Shown in pieces: positions 30,742-40,979 of a DNA stretch of 64,000 bases; the stretch's first letter is position 1; each line of letters begins with the position of its first letter. Position numbers and translations under genes: made by a program. The DNA lies in NCBI GenBank assembly GCA_905479835.1, contig CAJQNZ010000009.1:62001-126000 (forward strand), written 5' to 3'. This stretch comes from an uncultured Flavobacteriaceae bacterium. GTDB lineage: Bacteria; Bacteroidota; Bacteroidia; Flavobacteriales; Flavobacteriaceae. The notes below the pieces were generated by a model. That model made no database searches. It was not told where the DNA came from and worked only from the letters and a program-made list of their open reading frames with translations.

Positions 30742-31332
30742 TTATACGTGTTTTCCAACTTCAAAACCATGTTTCCCAAGAAATTGATTTCCGCTTTCAA
30801 TAGCATCTCCTTCGAGAGTTGTTCCCATAGAATCATTCCAACGATTTAAATATCCGAAGAGAGAAATTACGCCCAACATTTCTACAATTTCGCCTTCATC
30901 CCAATATTTATATAACTCCGTTTTGATGGCTTCATCCACAGCATTTGGGACCATAGAAGCAGCTAATGAAAAATCTAATGCTGCACGTTCGGCATCAGAA
31001 AATGCTGCATGCGTCTTGTATTCCCATATATTATCCAGTTGCTCTTGCTCTGCACCATAACGTTCAGCAGCACGAATTGCATGTGCTTGGCAATAGCGAC
31101 ATCCTGTTGCGTTACTTGATACCCAAGCAATCATTCTTTTTAATGCTGATGTTACGCGTCCTTCATTTGCCATTACGGCTTTATTTAAGTTGATAAAGGC
31201 TTTAGAAATTGCAGGTCTACGTTGCATGGTTAAGACAGAATTCGGACAAAATCCAAGTGTTTCATTAAAAAATTCTGCTAATTTTTTTGTTTCTATATCG
31301 TGTTCGGCAGATAAAGGTGTTACTAAAGGCAT
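30742..31332 (-). CDS. Carboxymuconolactone decarboxylase / AhpD-like peroxidase-related protein
   Basis: VSSNATGCRYCQAHAIRAAERYG CxxC..H motif; start at MPLVTPLSAEHD preferred. Confidence 0.88.
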   Translation of the reverse strand: MPLVTPLSAEHDIETKKLAEFFNETLGFCPNSVLTMQRRPAISKAFINLNKAVMANEGRVTSALKRMIAWVSSNATGCRYCQAHAIRAAERYGAEQEQLDNIWEYKTHAAFSDAERAALDFSLAASMVPNAVDEAIKTELYKYWDEGEIVEMLGVISLFGYLNRWNDSMGTTLEGDAIESGNQFLGKHGFEVGKHV

Positions 31333-31392
31333 ATGATTTGTTTTATTTTTAAGATTGTAAACAATATTACAAAAAAACGACATAGAATATGT

Positions 31393-31400
31393 TAAATTTG
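31393..31400 (+). promoter_or_regulatory. Putative Bacteroidetes -7 box for osmC-family gene
   Basis: TAAATTTG, 20 nt before ATG. Confidence 0.4.
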
Positions 31401-31420
31401 AAACTTAATAGACTAAAAAT

Positions 31421-31834
31421 ATGGCAAAAATAGAAGTAATTTGGAAAGACAATATGTTGTTTGAAGCAAATCACGATGATGGATCATTCATGATTGATAA
31501 TCCAGTTGATGATTTAGAAAGTAGAGGAATGAGTCCAAAAGCGTTAATGTTGAGTTCGTTGGCTGGATGTGGAGGATTGGATGTTGTTTCGTTATTGAAA
31601 AAAATGCGTGCAGAAGTAGATGATTTAAAAATTCAAGTAACTGCTGATTTAACAGAAGAACATCCTAGAATTTATAAAGATGTCGTTGTTACATATCGTT
31701 TCTTTGGGTCTGACTTTAAAAAAGACAAGATTCAAAAAGCAGTTGACCTATCAGTTGAAAGATATTGTGGTGTATTAGAAATGTTCCGTAAATTTACTGA
31801 TGTAACTGTGAATATTGAATATATTGAGCAGTAA
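31421..31834 (+). CDS. OsmC family protein
   Basis: SSLAGCGGLDVVSLLKKMR and ERYCGVLEMFRK, Cys pair typical of OsmC/Ohr. Confidence 0.9.
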   Translation: MAKIEVIWKDNMLFEANHDDGSFMIDNPVDDLESRGMSPKALMLSSLAGCGGLDVVSLLKKMRAEVDDLKIQVTADLTEEHPRIYKDVVVTYRFFGSDFKKDKIQKAVDLSVERYCGVLEMFRKFTDVTVNIEYIEQ

Positions 31835-31860
31835 CATCTAATTAATAATTGCTATTACTA

Positions 31861-33555
31861 ATGCGTTGGACATTAAAACCTATTCCTGAAAAAGAAAAAA
31901 TCATAAAGTTATCTCAAGAACTAAAAGTTTATCCTATAGTTTCGAAACTACTTTTACAACGAGGAATTGAAACCTATGATGCGGCTAAAAATTTCTTTCG
32001 CCCAAACATAAATCATCTTCACAATCCATACTTAATGAAAGATATGGACAAGGCAGTCAAAAGAATTGAATTGGCAATTTCTCAAAATGAGAATATTCTC
32101 ATTTTTGGAGATTATGATGTTGATGGAACGACATCAGTTTCACTAGTTTATTCCTATTTAAAATCTTTTTACTCTAATGTTGCTACTTATATTCCTGATA
32201 GATATGACGAAGGGTATGGCATATCAACTCAAGGAATTGATTTTGCAGAAGACAATAATTTTTCGCTGATTATAGCTCTGGATTGTGGAATTAAAGCGAT
32301 TGATAAGGTTATTTATGCATCCGAAAAGAAAATTGACTTTATCATTTGTGATCATCATAGACCTGGAAAAGAACTTCCAAAAGCTGCAGCAGTTTTAGAC
32401 CCAAAAAGAGAGGATTGTGAATATCCTTATGATGAATTATGTGGTTGTGGAGTTGGTTTTAAATTGATACAAGCATTGTCTCTAAATAGAGAAGAAACAA
32501 TGGATGACTTGTTGCCCTATTTAGATTTAGTAGCAACAGCAATTGCAGCAGATATTGTTCCGATGACTGGAGAAAATAGAATATTGGCTTATTATGGATT
32601 GATAGTTATTAATAAAGCACCACGTCCTGGAATCAGAGCCTTAATTCATTTGCCAAAAAAAGAGTTGACAATTTCTGATGTTGTTTTTGGAATCGCTCCA
32701 AGAATTAATGCTGCCGGAAGAATTAAACATGGACAATATGCTGTAGAAATATTGACAGAAACTAATTTAGATATTGCAGTTGAATTGGCTAAAGAAATTG
32801 AACAAAATAATATAGACAGAAAAGAACTAGATAAAACGATTACGAATGAAGCACTTCAACAAATTGAAACAGCTAATGAACAGCAAAAATTTTCAACTGT
32901 TGTTTATCATGAAGCTTGGCATAAAGGTGTTATTGGTATTGTGGCTTCTCGATTGATAGAGACCTATTATAGACCTACACTTGTATTTACTAAAAGTGGC
33001 GATAAGTTGGCTGCATCCGCACGTTCTGTAAAAGGATATGATGTTTACAACGCTCTAGAAAAATGTTCTGCTTTTATAGAGCAATTTGGAGGTCATAAAT
33101 ATGCTGCAGGATTGACTTTAAAGCCAGAAAATTATAAGAAGTTTAAAGAAAAATTTGAAGAAGTAGTCAGAGAATCAATGCCTGAAGAATTGAGAATTCC
33201 AGAGGTTTTAATTGATGCAGAAATTGAACTGGGAGACATTACTCCTAAATTTTTTAGGATTTTAAAGCAGTTTGCCCCTTTTGGGCCCAGAAATATGAGA
33301 CCTGTTTTTATGACAAGTACATTGCGAGATAATGGTTATGGAAAACAAGTAGGTGATGACAAGAGCCATTTAAAATTAAACATTATAAGTGGCGCTGATA
33401 AAAAGACCTACAATGCTATTGGATTTGGGCTTGGAGATCAATTGGATTCAATTAAAAAAAACGGATCTTTTAACGCTGTTTTTAATATAGAAGAGAATCA
33501 ATGGAATGGAAATATTTCTTTACAACTACAATTAAAAGATATTAAAATAGTATAA
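31861..33555 (+). CDS. recJ: Single-stranded-DNA-specific exonuclease
   Basis: IFGDYDVDGTTS, ALDCGIKA, CDHHRPG DHH motifs; GGHKYAAGLTL DHHA1. Confidence 0.95.
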   Translation: MRWTLKPIPEKEKIIKLSQELKVYPIVSKLLLQRGIETYDAAKNFFRPNINHLHNPYLMKDMDKAVKRIELAISQNENILIFGDYDVDGTTSVSLVYSYLKSFYSNVATYIPDRYDEGYGISTQGIDFAEDNNFSLIIALDCGIKAIDKVIYASEKKIDFIICDHHRPGKELPKAAAVLDPKREDCEYPYDELCGCGVGFKLIQALSLNREETMDDLLPYLDLVATAIAADIVPMTGENRILAYYGLIVINKAPRPGIRALIHLPKKELTISDVVFGIAPRINAAGRIKHGQYAVEILTETNLDIAVELAKEIEQNNIDRKELDKTITNEALQQIETANEQQKFSTVVYHEAWHKGVIGIVASRLIETYYRPTLVFTKSGDKLAASARSVKGYDVYNALEKCSAFIEQFGGHKYAAGLTLKPENYKKFKEKFEEVVRESMPEELRIPEVLIDAEIELGDITPKFFRILKQFAPFGPRNMRPVFMTSTLRDNGYGKQVGDDKSHLKLNIISGADKKTYNAIGFGLGDQLDSIKKNGSFNAVFNIEENQWNGNISLQLQLKDIKIV

Positions 33556-33594
33556 AAAAAGGGCTAAAATTTTATAATTTCAGCCCTTTTTTTT
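33554..33594. terminator. Bidirectional intrinsic terminator after recJ
   Basis: AAAAAAAGGGCT...AGCCCTTTTTTTT. Confidence 0.88.
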
Positions 33595-33607
33595 AAGAAC
33601 AGTATGA

Positions 33608-34312
33608 TCACAGTTTGTGGTAATAGTTTAAGACTTTTACAACATCAAACTCGTTTTTAAAATTTATCTTATTAGAAGATATATATTTTTTCAATTCAGA
33701 AGTTTTATCACCTAAACTTTTCAAAACGGCTTTTTTACTAAGTCTGGTTTTGACATATTTTTCAGATTTATTTTTAAGATAGTATGTGGTTTTCTCCTTA
33801 TATTCTCTTGCAAAATTATTATTTGTGCCAGCACCTTTACTTAAATTTGGATCAAAAACATATTTTTGAGTATCCTTAATTAAATAATTTGTTTTGGTTA
33901 AATTATTGACAACCTCATAGAATTTAGTTTTATTTTCAGCGTTTTTAAAACTAGAACGCGGTACTTTAGAAAAATAGTGTTTGATATACTTTCCTTTTTC
34001 TTCTATTACAAATCCTGTCACACTGTAATCTCTCACTTTAAAGCCACTTCCATCTTTAGCCTTTAAGACAATTGCTCCTTCTAGTTGATCAAATAGAATG
34101 TTATCTTGATGTGAAAAAATAGAATCACTTAAAATAATATAACCTTCATTCCAGTCTTCTAGTAAGTATTTTGATCCATTTATGGTATTATTCTCAGTAA
34201 TTAATAATATTGTATCACCACTAAAATTTTCGTTATCAGTTGTAATAGGGTTATTGGTTTGTGAAAATGCAATAAATGAAGTTAAGGCGAAGATAAAAAA
34301 TAGTTTTTTCAT
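33608..34312 (-). CDS. Secreted hypothetical protein
   Basis: 234 aa with signal peptide MKKLFFIFALTSFIAFSQ; no family recognised. Confidence 0.65.
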   Translation of the reverse strand: MKKLFFIFALTSFIAFSQTNNPITTDNENFSGDTILLITENNTINGSKYLLEDWNEGYIILSDSIFSHQDNILFDQLEGAIVLKAKDGSGFKVRDYSVTGFVIEEKGKYIKHYFSKVPRSSFKNAENKTKFYEVVNNLTKTNYLIKDTQKYVFDPNLSKGAGTNNNFAREYKEKTTYYLKNKSEKYVKTRLSKKAVLKSLGDKTSELKKYISSNKINFKNEFDVVKVLNYYHKL

Positions 34313-34379
34313 AACATTGTATATTAATAGGTTTAACTTTAATTCAATCAGTAATAATATTATAAATATAGTGAAAATA

Positions 34380-35417
34380 TCACTTTTCTTTTATTAAATA
34401 AATATAAACTGGAAAATGATCACTATATCCTCCAGTAAAAGTATCATTATTTGACCAACTTCTATATGGATATCCTTTATACTGTCCTTTACTATTGATT
34501 AAATATTTTGGATTAAAAATTCCGGCTTTATAAAATTTATAGGAAGTATAATTACTGTTTTTAACAAATAAATTGGATGAAAAGATAATTTGATCAAATA
34601 GATTAATATTATCTCGAAATCCTAACGAACCGATTCCTCTTTTAAACATTTTTTCAAATGGATTGTATAGAGATTCAGATTTAGAATTCAACATTTTTTT
34701 TATGCTAATGGAATTTGGATCATCATTAAAATCTCCAATTGTTAAGATTTTAGCATTTTGATTCTGATTCCTTAGTTCAGAAATTATGGTAGAATTAAGT
34801 TCCGCAGATTTTTTTCTCAGGTATTCGGTTTTATTTGCGCCACCTCTTTGGGAGGGCCAGTGATTTACAATTATATGAATTAACTCACTATCTAGATATC
34901 CAGAAACTAACAATTGATTTCTAGTCTTCACACGATACCCTTTATCATTCCATGCTTTTAATTCATACACTTTATAATCTGATGGACTAAAAACGGTTGT
35001 TCTATACAATAACGCAACATCAATTCCTCTCCAATCATGAGATTCAATATGTATATAATCGTATTTTTTATTTTTTAAATATTCAGAATTTAAAAGATCG
35101 TTAATTACAGTGTCATTTTCAATTTCTGCAATTCCAATTATAGCAGGACTTTTTCCACTTTTTTCCTTCCCAATTTCAGAAAGCACTCTTGCCATATTGT
35201 TGATTTTATTCCAATATGCTTTCGTTTTATTCCCTTTCATTTTAAGAATGGGACTGTATTCATCTTTTGTCTTGGAATTGTCTATTGTGTCAAATAAATT
35301 TTCAAGATTATAAAACGCAATTGTATTGATTTTATACTCTTTTTTTTTCTCATTTTGAGAAAAACACGAAGTAATTGCACACACCAATAATAGTGTACAT
35401 ATTGTAACCTTTTTCAT
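34380..35417 (-). CDS. Endonuclease/exonuclease/phosphatase (EEP) family protein, predicted lipoprotein (paralog A)
   Basis: FYNLENLFD, IAEIEND, VNHWPSQRGG, IGDFNDDP, GYSDHFPV; N-term MKKVTICTLLLVCAITSC lipobox. Confidence 0.9.
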   Translation of the reverse strand: MKKVTICTLLLVCAITSCFSQNEKKKEYKINTIAFYNLENLFDTIDNSKTKDEYSPILKMKGNKTKAYWNKINNMARVLSEIGKEKSGKSPAIIGIAEIENDTVINDLLNSEYLKNKKYDYIHIESHDWRGIDVALLYRTTVFSPSDYKVYELKAWNDKGYRVKTRNQLLVSGYLDSELIHIIVNHWPSQRGGANKTEYLRKKSAELNSTIISELRNQNQNAKILTIGDFNDDPNSISIKKMLNSKSESLYNPFEKMFKRGIGSLGFRDNINLFDQIIFSSNLFVKNSNYTSYKFYKAGIFNPKYLINSKGQYKGYPYRSWSNNDTFTGGYSDHFPVYIYLIKEK

Positions 35418-35481
35418 AGCATTGAAAATTTAAAATCGAAACTTGTTTTTTAAATTAAGTTTCAGATGTTGGTTGTATGTT

Positions 35482-36531
35482 TTATTTTTTTTCTCTTATT
35501 AAATGCATATACACAGGATAATGATCACTATATCCTCCTGTATATGTACCCCAAGAAAAACTTCTAAAAGGATATCCTTTATACCTTCCTTTATTACTTA
35601 TTAAATATTTAGGATTATATATTCCAGCCTTTTTCATTTTATAACTTGAGTAATCTTTGTCTTTTGATAATAATTGAGAGCTAATAAGAATCTGGTCAAA
35701 TAAATTTATATTATCTCTATAACCAGCAGTATTTAATCCTCTTCTGAACATATCTTCAAACGGATTATAGATGTCATTTTCTTGAACATCAGTTTTCTTC
35801 ATTTTGGTCTTCATGATATTCTTAAAACTTGATTCCATGGGGTCATCATTAAAATCTCCCATGGTTATAATTTTAGCATTTGGTTCGTTTTCTCGAATTT
35901 GCTTCATGATTTTAACATTTAAAGCTGCGGCTTTTTCACGAAAAGGAATACTTCTTGTTCCACCTCTTTTAGAAGGCCAATGGTTTACGATTACATGAAT
36001 CATTTCTCCATCTAAATATCCTGAGACTAATAACTGATCTCTAGTATAAATTCGCTCACCTTCATTATTATATATAAGTAATTCAAAACTTTGATGATTT
36101 ACAGGTTTAAAAAAACGAGCTTGATATAAAAGACCAACATCAATTCCACGCTTATCAGGAGAATCATAATGGATTATTTTATATCTATTTTTCTTTAAAA
36201 ACTTTCCTTTGACAATATCATTCAGAACAGTATCATTTTCAATTTCTACAACACCTATAATTGCAGGACTATTTCTAGCGTCTTTTTTTCCGATATCTGA
36301 AAGAACACTTCCTAGCTTGTCAATTTTATCCCAATAAACAGTTGATCTATTACTTTTCAATTCCATCATTGGACTTGCTTCATCATTTTTAGCTGTATTA
36401 TTAATAGTGTCAAAAAGATTTTCAAGGTTGTAGAAAGCTAATGTCCTTATTTCATATTCTTTATTTGATTTTTGAGCTTGTACTCCATGACTGATTGAAA
36501 ATACAAGAAAAAATAGAAGTAATCTTTTCAT
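35482..36531 (-). CDS. EEP family protein, predicted secreted (paralog B)
   Basis: Same EEP motifs (VVEIEND, VNHWPSKRGG, MGDFNDDP, GYSDHYPV); signal peptide MKRLLLFFLVFSISHGVQAQ. Confidence 0.9.
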   Translation of the reverse strand: MKRLLLFFLVFSISHGVQAQKSNKEYEIRTLAFYNLENLFDTINNTAKNDEASPMMELKSNRSTVYWDKIDKLGSVLSDIGKKDARNSPAIIGVVEIENDTVLNDIVKGKFLKKNRYKIIHYDSPDKRGIDVGLLYQARFFKPVNHQSFELLIYNNEGERIYTRDQLLVSGYLDGEMIHVIVNHWPSKRGGTRSIPFREKAAALNVKIMKQIRENEPNAKIITMGDFNDDPMESSFKNIMKTKMKKTDVQENDIYNPFEDMFRRGLNTAGYRDNINLFDQILISSQLLSKDKDYSSYKMKKAGIYNPKYLISNKGRYKGYPFRSFSWGTYTGGYSDHYPVYMHLIREKK

Positions 36532-36625
36532 TTATAGTTGTTTGTTTATTTGGTAAAAATAAAACAATATTCGAGCCAAACAATAAGTTCTTTTAAATTT
36601 AACTTAAAATTTCAAGTAAAAAATG

Positions 36626-36633
36626 TAATTTTG
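36626..36633 (+). promoter_or_regulatory. Putative Bacteroidetes -7 box upstream of TonB-dependent receptor
   Basis: TAATTTTG, 38 nt before ATG. Confidence 0.4.
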
Positions 36634-36671
36634 TTTTGCGTTTTTTAAATGCATAAACAGAAAACTTTTAT

Positions 36672-39461
36672 ATGAAAAAAACAATTATTTCAATGCTTTT
36701 GATTGCACTCCCTTTTTGGGTTATAGCTCAATCAACAGGTGTTGTAAAAGGAATTGTTTCAGATAGTGATACAGAATTACCACTATCGGAAGCAACAGTA
36801 GTTGTTGAAGGGTTAAAAAACACATCTTCAACTGGAAGTGATGGAAAATTTATTTTAAATAATGTTCCAATTGGAGCTCAAAAAATAAGTGTTAATTTAG
36901 ATGGTTATGAAACACAGATTTTCCCAATTAATTTAGAATCTGAAAAAGAAGTAGATCTTGGAGAAATTTTTCTATTTAAGAAGTATGTTCAAGATATTGA
37001 TGCAGGAGTTGTACTTCTTTCAGAAGACGATTTAAACGACGATGAAGGCGGTGCTGACAACACTGCGGGATTATTACAATCTTCTAGAGATGTTTTTTTA
37101 AATACTGCTGCATTTGAATTTAGCGCAACATTTTTCAGGCCACGAGGTTTCAATTCTGAAAATGGAAAGCTTTTGATCAATGGAATTGAAATGAACAAGA
37201 TTCAAAATGGAAGACCACAATGGAGTGATTGGGGAGGGTTAAATGACGCGCAGAGAAATCAAGTTTTTTCAAATGGGTTGGCTCCTTCTGAATATACTTT
37301 TGGAGGTGTTGGTGGATCGAATAACATTATTATGAGGGCTTCTGAATATAGAGAAGGAGCAAAAATATCTTATGCCGCTTCTAATAGAAGTTACACAGGT
37401 CGTGTGATGGCAGGATATTCTTCTGGACTGAATGATAAAGGATGGGCTTATTCAGTATTAATGTCAAGAAGATATGGAAATGAAGGTTATAATGACGCTA
37501 CTTTATATGATTCTAATTCGATTTTTATAGCTGTTGAAAAAGTATTTAATGATCAACACAGTTTAAACTTTACTAGTTTTTATACGCCAAACAGAAGAGG
37601 AAAATCATCTCCAAATACGGACGAAGTATTTGATTTAAAAGGAAGAACATACAATTCTTTTTGGGGATACCAAGATGGTAGTAAGCGTAATTCAAGAGAG
37701 CGAGAAATTGAAGAACCAGTATTTATGTTAAATCATTACTGGAATTTAAGTGAGAATACTACATTGAATACTAATATTGCTTATCAAACAGGAAAAATAG
37801 GAAATAGTAGAATTGATAATGGTGGAACGAATTTATTAACCAATTCTTTAGGGGAAGAATTTCTTATAGGAGGAGGTTCCAATCCTGATCCAACATATTA
37901 CCAAAAATTACCAAGTTATGCTTTGAGAAATGGAAGCATATCTAATGCTTACTTGTCGCAACAAGAATTTCAAAATGACGGACAGATTGATTGGAATTCA
38001 TTATACCAAGCAAATCTTTCAAATGGGAATTCAATTTATGCATTGTACGAAGATAGAAATGATGATGATCAGTTTACCTTTAACACAATCCTTCGTAGTC
38101 AATTAAATGACAACGTTGCATTGAACGGTTCTGTTTCCTATCGTAATTTAAAGTCTCATAATTTTGCTAATATGCTAGACTTATTGGGAGGAGATGGCTA
38201 TTTAAATGTAGATTCATTTTCTGAAACAATTGATGAAGCACAAAATGATTTAAGAAATCCAAATAGATTGGTTCAAGTAGGAGAAAAGTACAGATACAAT
38301 TTTGAAATAGAAGCAACTATTATTGATGCATTTGCACAAGCACAGTTTCAATATGATAAAGTTGATTTCTATGTTGGAGCAAAAATTGCAACGACAGATT
38401 ATCAAAGAAACGGATTATATGAAAATGGACGTTTCTTAGGAAATAGATCATTTGGAGAAAGTGAAAAAGTATCTTTTTCTAATTTCAGTACCAAAGGAGG
38501 ACTTACATATAAAATTACTGGGCGTCATATTTTAGATTTTAACGCTGGATACTTAACCAAAGCGCCAACTGTAAGAAACACCTTTTCGAATTCTCGAGAA
38601 AATAACGATATAGTTGTAGGTTTAACCGATGAAAAAATTACTTCAGCAGATATAAGTTATATTCTTAGAACTCCAAAGGTGAAGGCTCGTGCGACTGGAT
38701 ATTATACAAAATTTGAAGATGCTACTGAAATTTCTTTTTTCTATGCAGATGGAATCAGTGGAATCAGTGATACTGAGTCTGCCGCATTTGTTCAAGAAGT
38801 ATTAACAGGAGTCGATAAGCGTAATATTGGTTTAGAGTTTGGAATTGAAGCTCAAGTTACACCGACTATTAAATTGAAGGGAGCTGCTGCAATCGGAGAT
38901 TATGTATATGATAGTAATCCGAATCTTTATTTAGCTTCAGATGATTTTGATGAAAATATTGAATTTGGCGAATCTGCGCTAAAAAATTACCATGTTGCTG
39001 GAGGACCTCAGCGAGCAATGTCTGTTGGGTTTGAATATCGTGATCCAGATTATTGGTGGTTTGGAGCAACAGCAAATTTCTTTTCAAATGGATATGTAGA
39101 TGTCGCACCAATTACAAGAACAAGTAATTTTAGTTCAGACCCTATTGATGGATTACAGTTCAATGATTATGATCCAGAATTGGCAAGAGATTTATTGGCT
39201 CAAGAAAAATTTGACAACTATATGTTGGTAAATGTAATAGGAGGAAAATCTTGGAAAATAGATGATTATTATGTTGGTGTTTTTGCAACGGTAAGTAATA
39301 TATTAAATGAAGATTATAAAACTGGAGGTTTTGAACAATCTAGAAACGCTAATTTCAGAGAGTTACGTGATGATCAAGCTCTTGACACGCCAGTATTTGG
39401 ATCAAGGTATTGGAAAGGATTTGGAACATCTTACTTTGTAAGTGTTTACTTCAGATTTTAA
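36672..39461 (+). CDS. TonB-dependent receptor with CarboxypepD_reg-like N-terminal domain
   Basis: Signal peptide; GVVKGIVSDSDTELPLSEATVVVEGLKNTSSTGSDGKFILNNVPIG; plug RPRGFNSENGKLLINGIEMN; beta-barrel ending in SVYFRF. Confidence 0.92.
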   Translation: MKKTIISMLLIALPFWVIAQSTGVVKGIVSDSDTELPLSEATVVVEGLKNTSSTGSDGKFILNNVPIGAQKISVNLDGYETQIFPINLESEKEVDLGEIFLFKKYVQDIDAGVVLLSEDDLNDDEGGADNTAGLLQSSRDVFLNTAAFEFSATFFRPRGFNSENGKLLINGIEMNKIQNGRPQWSDWGGLNDAQRNQVFSNGLAPSEYTFGGVGGSNNIIMRASEYREGAKISYAASNRSYTGRVMAGYSSGLNDKGWAYSVLMSRRYGNEGYNDATLYDSNSIFIAVEKVFNDQHSLNFTSFYTPNRRGKSSPNTDEVFDLKGRTYNSFWGYQDGSKRNSREREIEEPVFMLNHYWNLSENTTLNTNIAYQTGKIGNSRIDNGGTNLLTNSLGEEFLIGGGSNPDPTYYQKLPSYALRNGSISNAYLSQQEFQNDGQIDWNSLYQANLSNGNSIYALYEDRNDDDQFTFNTILRSQLNDNVALNGSVSYRNLKSHNFANMLDLLGGDGYLNVDSFSETIDEAQNDLRNPNRLVQVGEKYRYNFEIEATIIDAFAQAQFQYDKVDFYVGAKIATTDYQRNGLYENGRFLGNRSFGESEKVSFSNFSTKGGLTYKITGRHILDFNAGYLTKAPTVRNTFSNSRENNDIVVGLTDEKITSADISYILRTPKVKARATGYYTKFEDATEISFFYADGISGISDTESAAFVQEVLTGVDKRNIGLEFGIEAQVTPTIKLKGAAAIGDYVYDSNPNLYLASDDFDENIEFGESALKNYHVAGGPQRAMSVGFEYRDPDYWWFGATANFFSNGYVDVAPITRTSNFSSDPIDGLQFNDYDPELARDLLAQEKFDNYMLVNVIGGKSWKIDDYYVGVFATVSNILNEDYKTGGFEQSRNANFRELRDDQALDTPVFGSRYWKGFGTSYFVSVYFRF

Positions 39462-39494
39462 ATTTTAAATAAAAAGAATAATAAAAATAAACTC

Positions 39495-40922
39495 ATGAAA
39501 GCAATTAAATTTTTACAAATAACAACATTCGCGATACTTACTATGGCAGTAGTATCTTGTGTGGACGACAATGAATACGATGTACCACCTACAGCAACTC
39601 AAGTTGAACCAGTTGTAACGGTTAATTCAAGTATTGAAGCTATGAAAGGAGCTCTTGATCAGCATTTCGCATCTGAAGGAGAGTCTAAAATGACTATGGA
39701 TGTTGAGTCTGATTTAGTATTTTCTGGATATGTTGTTTCTAATGATCTTGCAGGGAACTTTTTTGAATCAATAGTTTTACAAGATAGTCCAAGCAACCCA
39801 ACAGGAGGAATTGAGGTATTGATTGATAAATCTTCTTTATTTGAAACATATGAATTTGGAAGAAAAGTATATATAAAAATGGCTGGATTAAGTATTTCGT
39901 ATGAAGATGGTGAAGATAATGATCCTACTGATACTGCTGCTGCTGGTAGATATACTATAGGTGTTGATAATGGAGGTTTTGGTCTTGATGAAATTCCTCA
40001 GTTTTCATATTTAGAAAATGTTCTTAGATCTACAGAAACGGCTGAAATAGTTCCAACTATGGTTTCAGCTTCAGCGTTTTCTGAAGACAATATTAATACT
40101 TTTATACAATTGACAGATGTTCAATTTGTGAAATCACAATTAGGTAAAACATATGCTGGAGAACCTACAGATCAATTTGACGGATTTAGAAATGTTGTTA
40201 GTTGTACAGATGAAGCAGGAGCAGTATTGCAGACAAGTACATTCTCAGATTTTAAATCATATCTGTTACCTTCAGGAGTAGGAACTTTAAATGCAGTATT
40301 GGCTAAAGATTTCCGTGCTGATTTCTTTGTGATTATTGCAAATTCTCCTATAGATATTGACTTTACTAATCCGGAGAGATGTGATCCAGTAGTTCTTGAG
40401 TGTGATGGATCAACATCAAATGCAAGTACTGTTTTTGATGAAGATTTCGAAGGAGTTTTTAATAGTGCAGATTTATCAGCACTAGGATGGACTAATATTA
40501 ATGTGTCTGGAGGAAACGAATTATATGAAAGTAATTCATTCAGTGGCGATCGATATATGAAAATATCTGCTTTTGGAACTGGAGAAAACCCAATGGAAAC
40601 ATGGATGGTTTCTCCATCAATTAATTTAGATAGTTCTACGGAAGAAGAATTGAGTTTTGAAATTTCATCTAACTTTGAATCTGGACAAATTATTACAGCC
40701 TTAATAACTGAAAACTTTACAGGGGATGTGTCGACTACAGAGTGGACTCAACTTGATGTTGCAATTCCAGTAGGTGATGGAGGTTTTGGAGATTTTGAAA
40801 CGCTATCAACCAATATTTCTTGTTTGAATGGAAACGTGAATGTTGCTTTTAAATATTTAGGAGCCGCAGGAGCCTCAGAAACAAGATACCATATTGACGA
40901 TGTGAAAATTACGGGATTATAA
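39495..40922 (+). CDS. DUF5689 / choice-of-anchor J domain lipoprotein
   Basis: Lipobox AVVSCVDD; DLVFSGYVVSNDLAGNFFESIVLQD; C-term WMVSPSINLD...YHIDDVKITGL. Confidence 0.82.
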   Translation: MKAIKFLQITTFAILTMAVVSCVDDNEYDVPPTATQVEPVVTVNSSIEAMKGALDQHFASEGESKMTMDVESDLVFSGYVVSNDLAGNFFESIVLQDSPSNPTGGIEVLIDKSSLFETYEFGRKVYIKMAGLSISYEDGEDNDPTDTAAAGRYTIGVDNGGFGLDEIPQFSYLENVLRSTETAEIVPTMVSASAFSEDNINTFIQLTDVQFVKSQLGKTYAGEPTDQFDGFRNVVSCTDEAGAVLQTSTFSDFKSYLLPSGVGTLNAVLAKDFRADFFVIIANSPIDIDFTNPERCDPVVLECDGSTSNASTVFDEDFEGVFNSADLSALGWTNINVSGGNELYESNSFSGDRYMKISAFGTGENPMETWMVSPSINLDSSTEEELSFEISSNFESGQIITALITENFTGDVSTTEWTQLDVAIPVGDGGFGDFETLSTNISCLNGNVNVAFKYLGAAGASETRYHIDDVKITGL

Positions 40923-40940
40923 TAAATAGAAATAGTAAAT

Positions 40941-40974
40941 AAAAAACGCCGTTCAATATTGAACGGCGTTTTTT
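40941..40974. terminator. Perfect palindromic bidirectional terminator
   Basis: AAAAAACGCCGTTCAATATTGAACGGCGTTTTTT. Confidence 0.93.
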
Positions 40975-40979
40975 ATGTC

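Noticed and set aside
40941-40974. 34-bp perfect palindrome AAAAAACGCCGTTCAATATTGAACGGCGTTTTTT considered as an operator
   Set aside because: GC-rich core with A and T tails between convergent gene ends is best explained as a bidirectional terminator.
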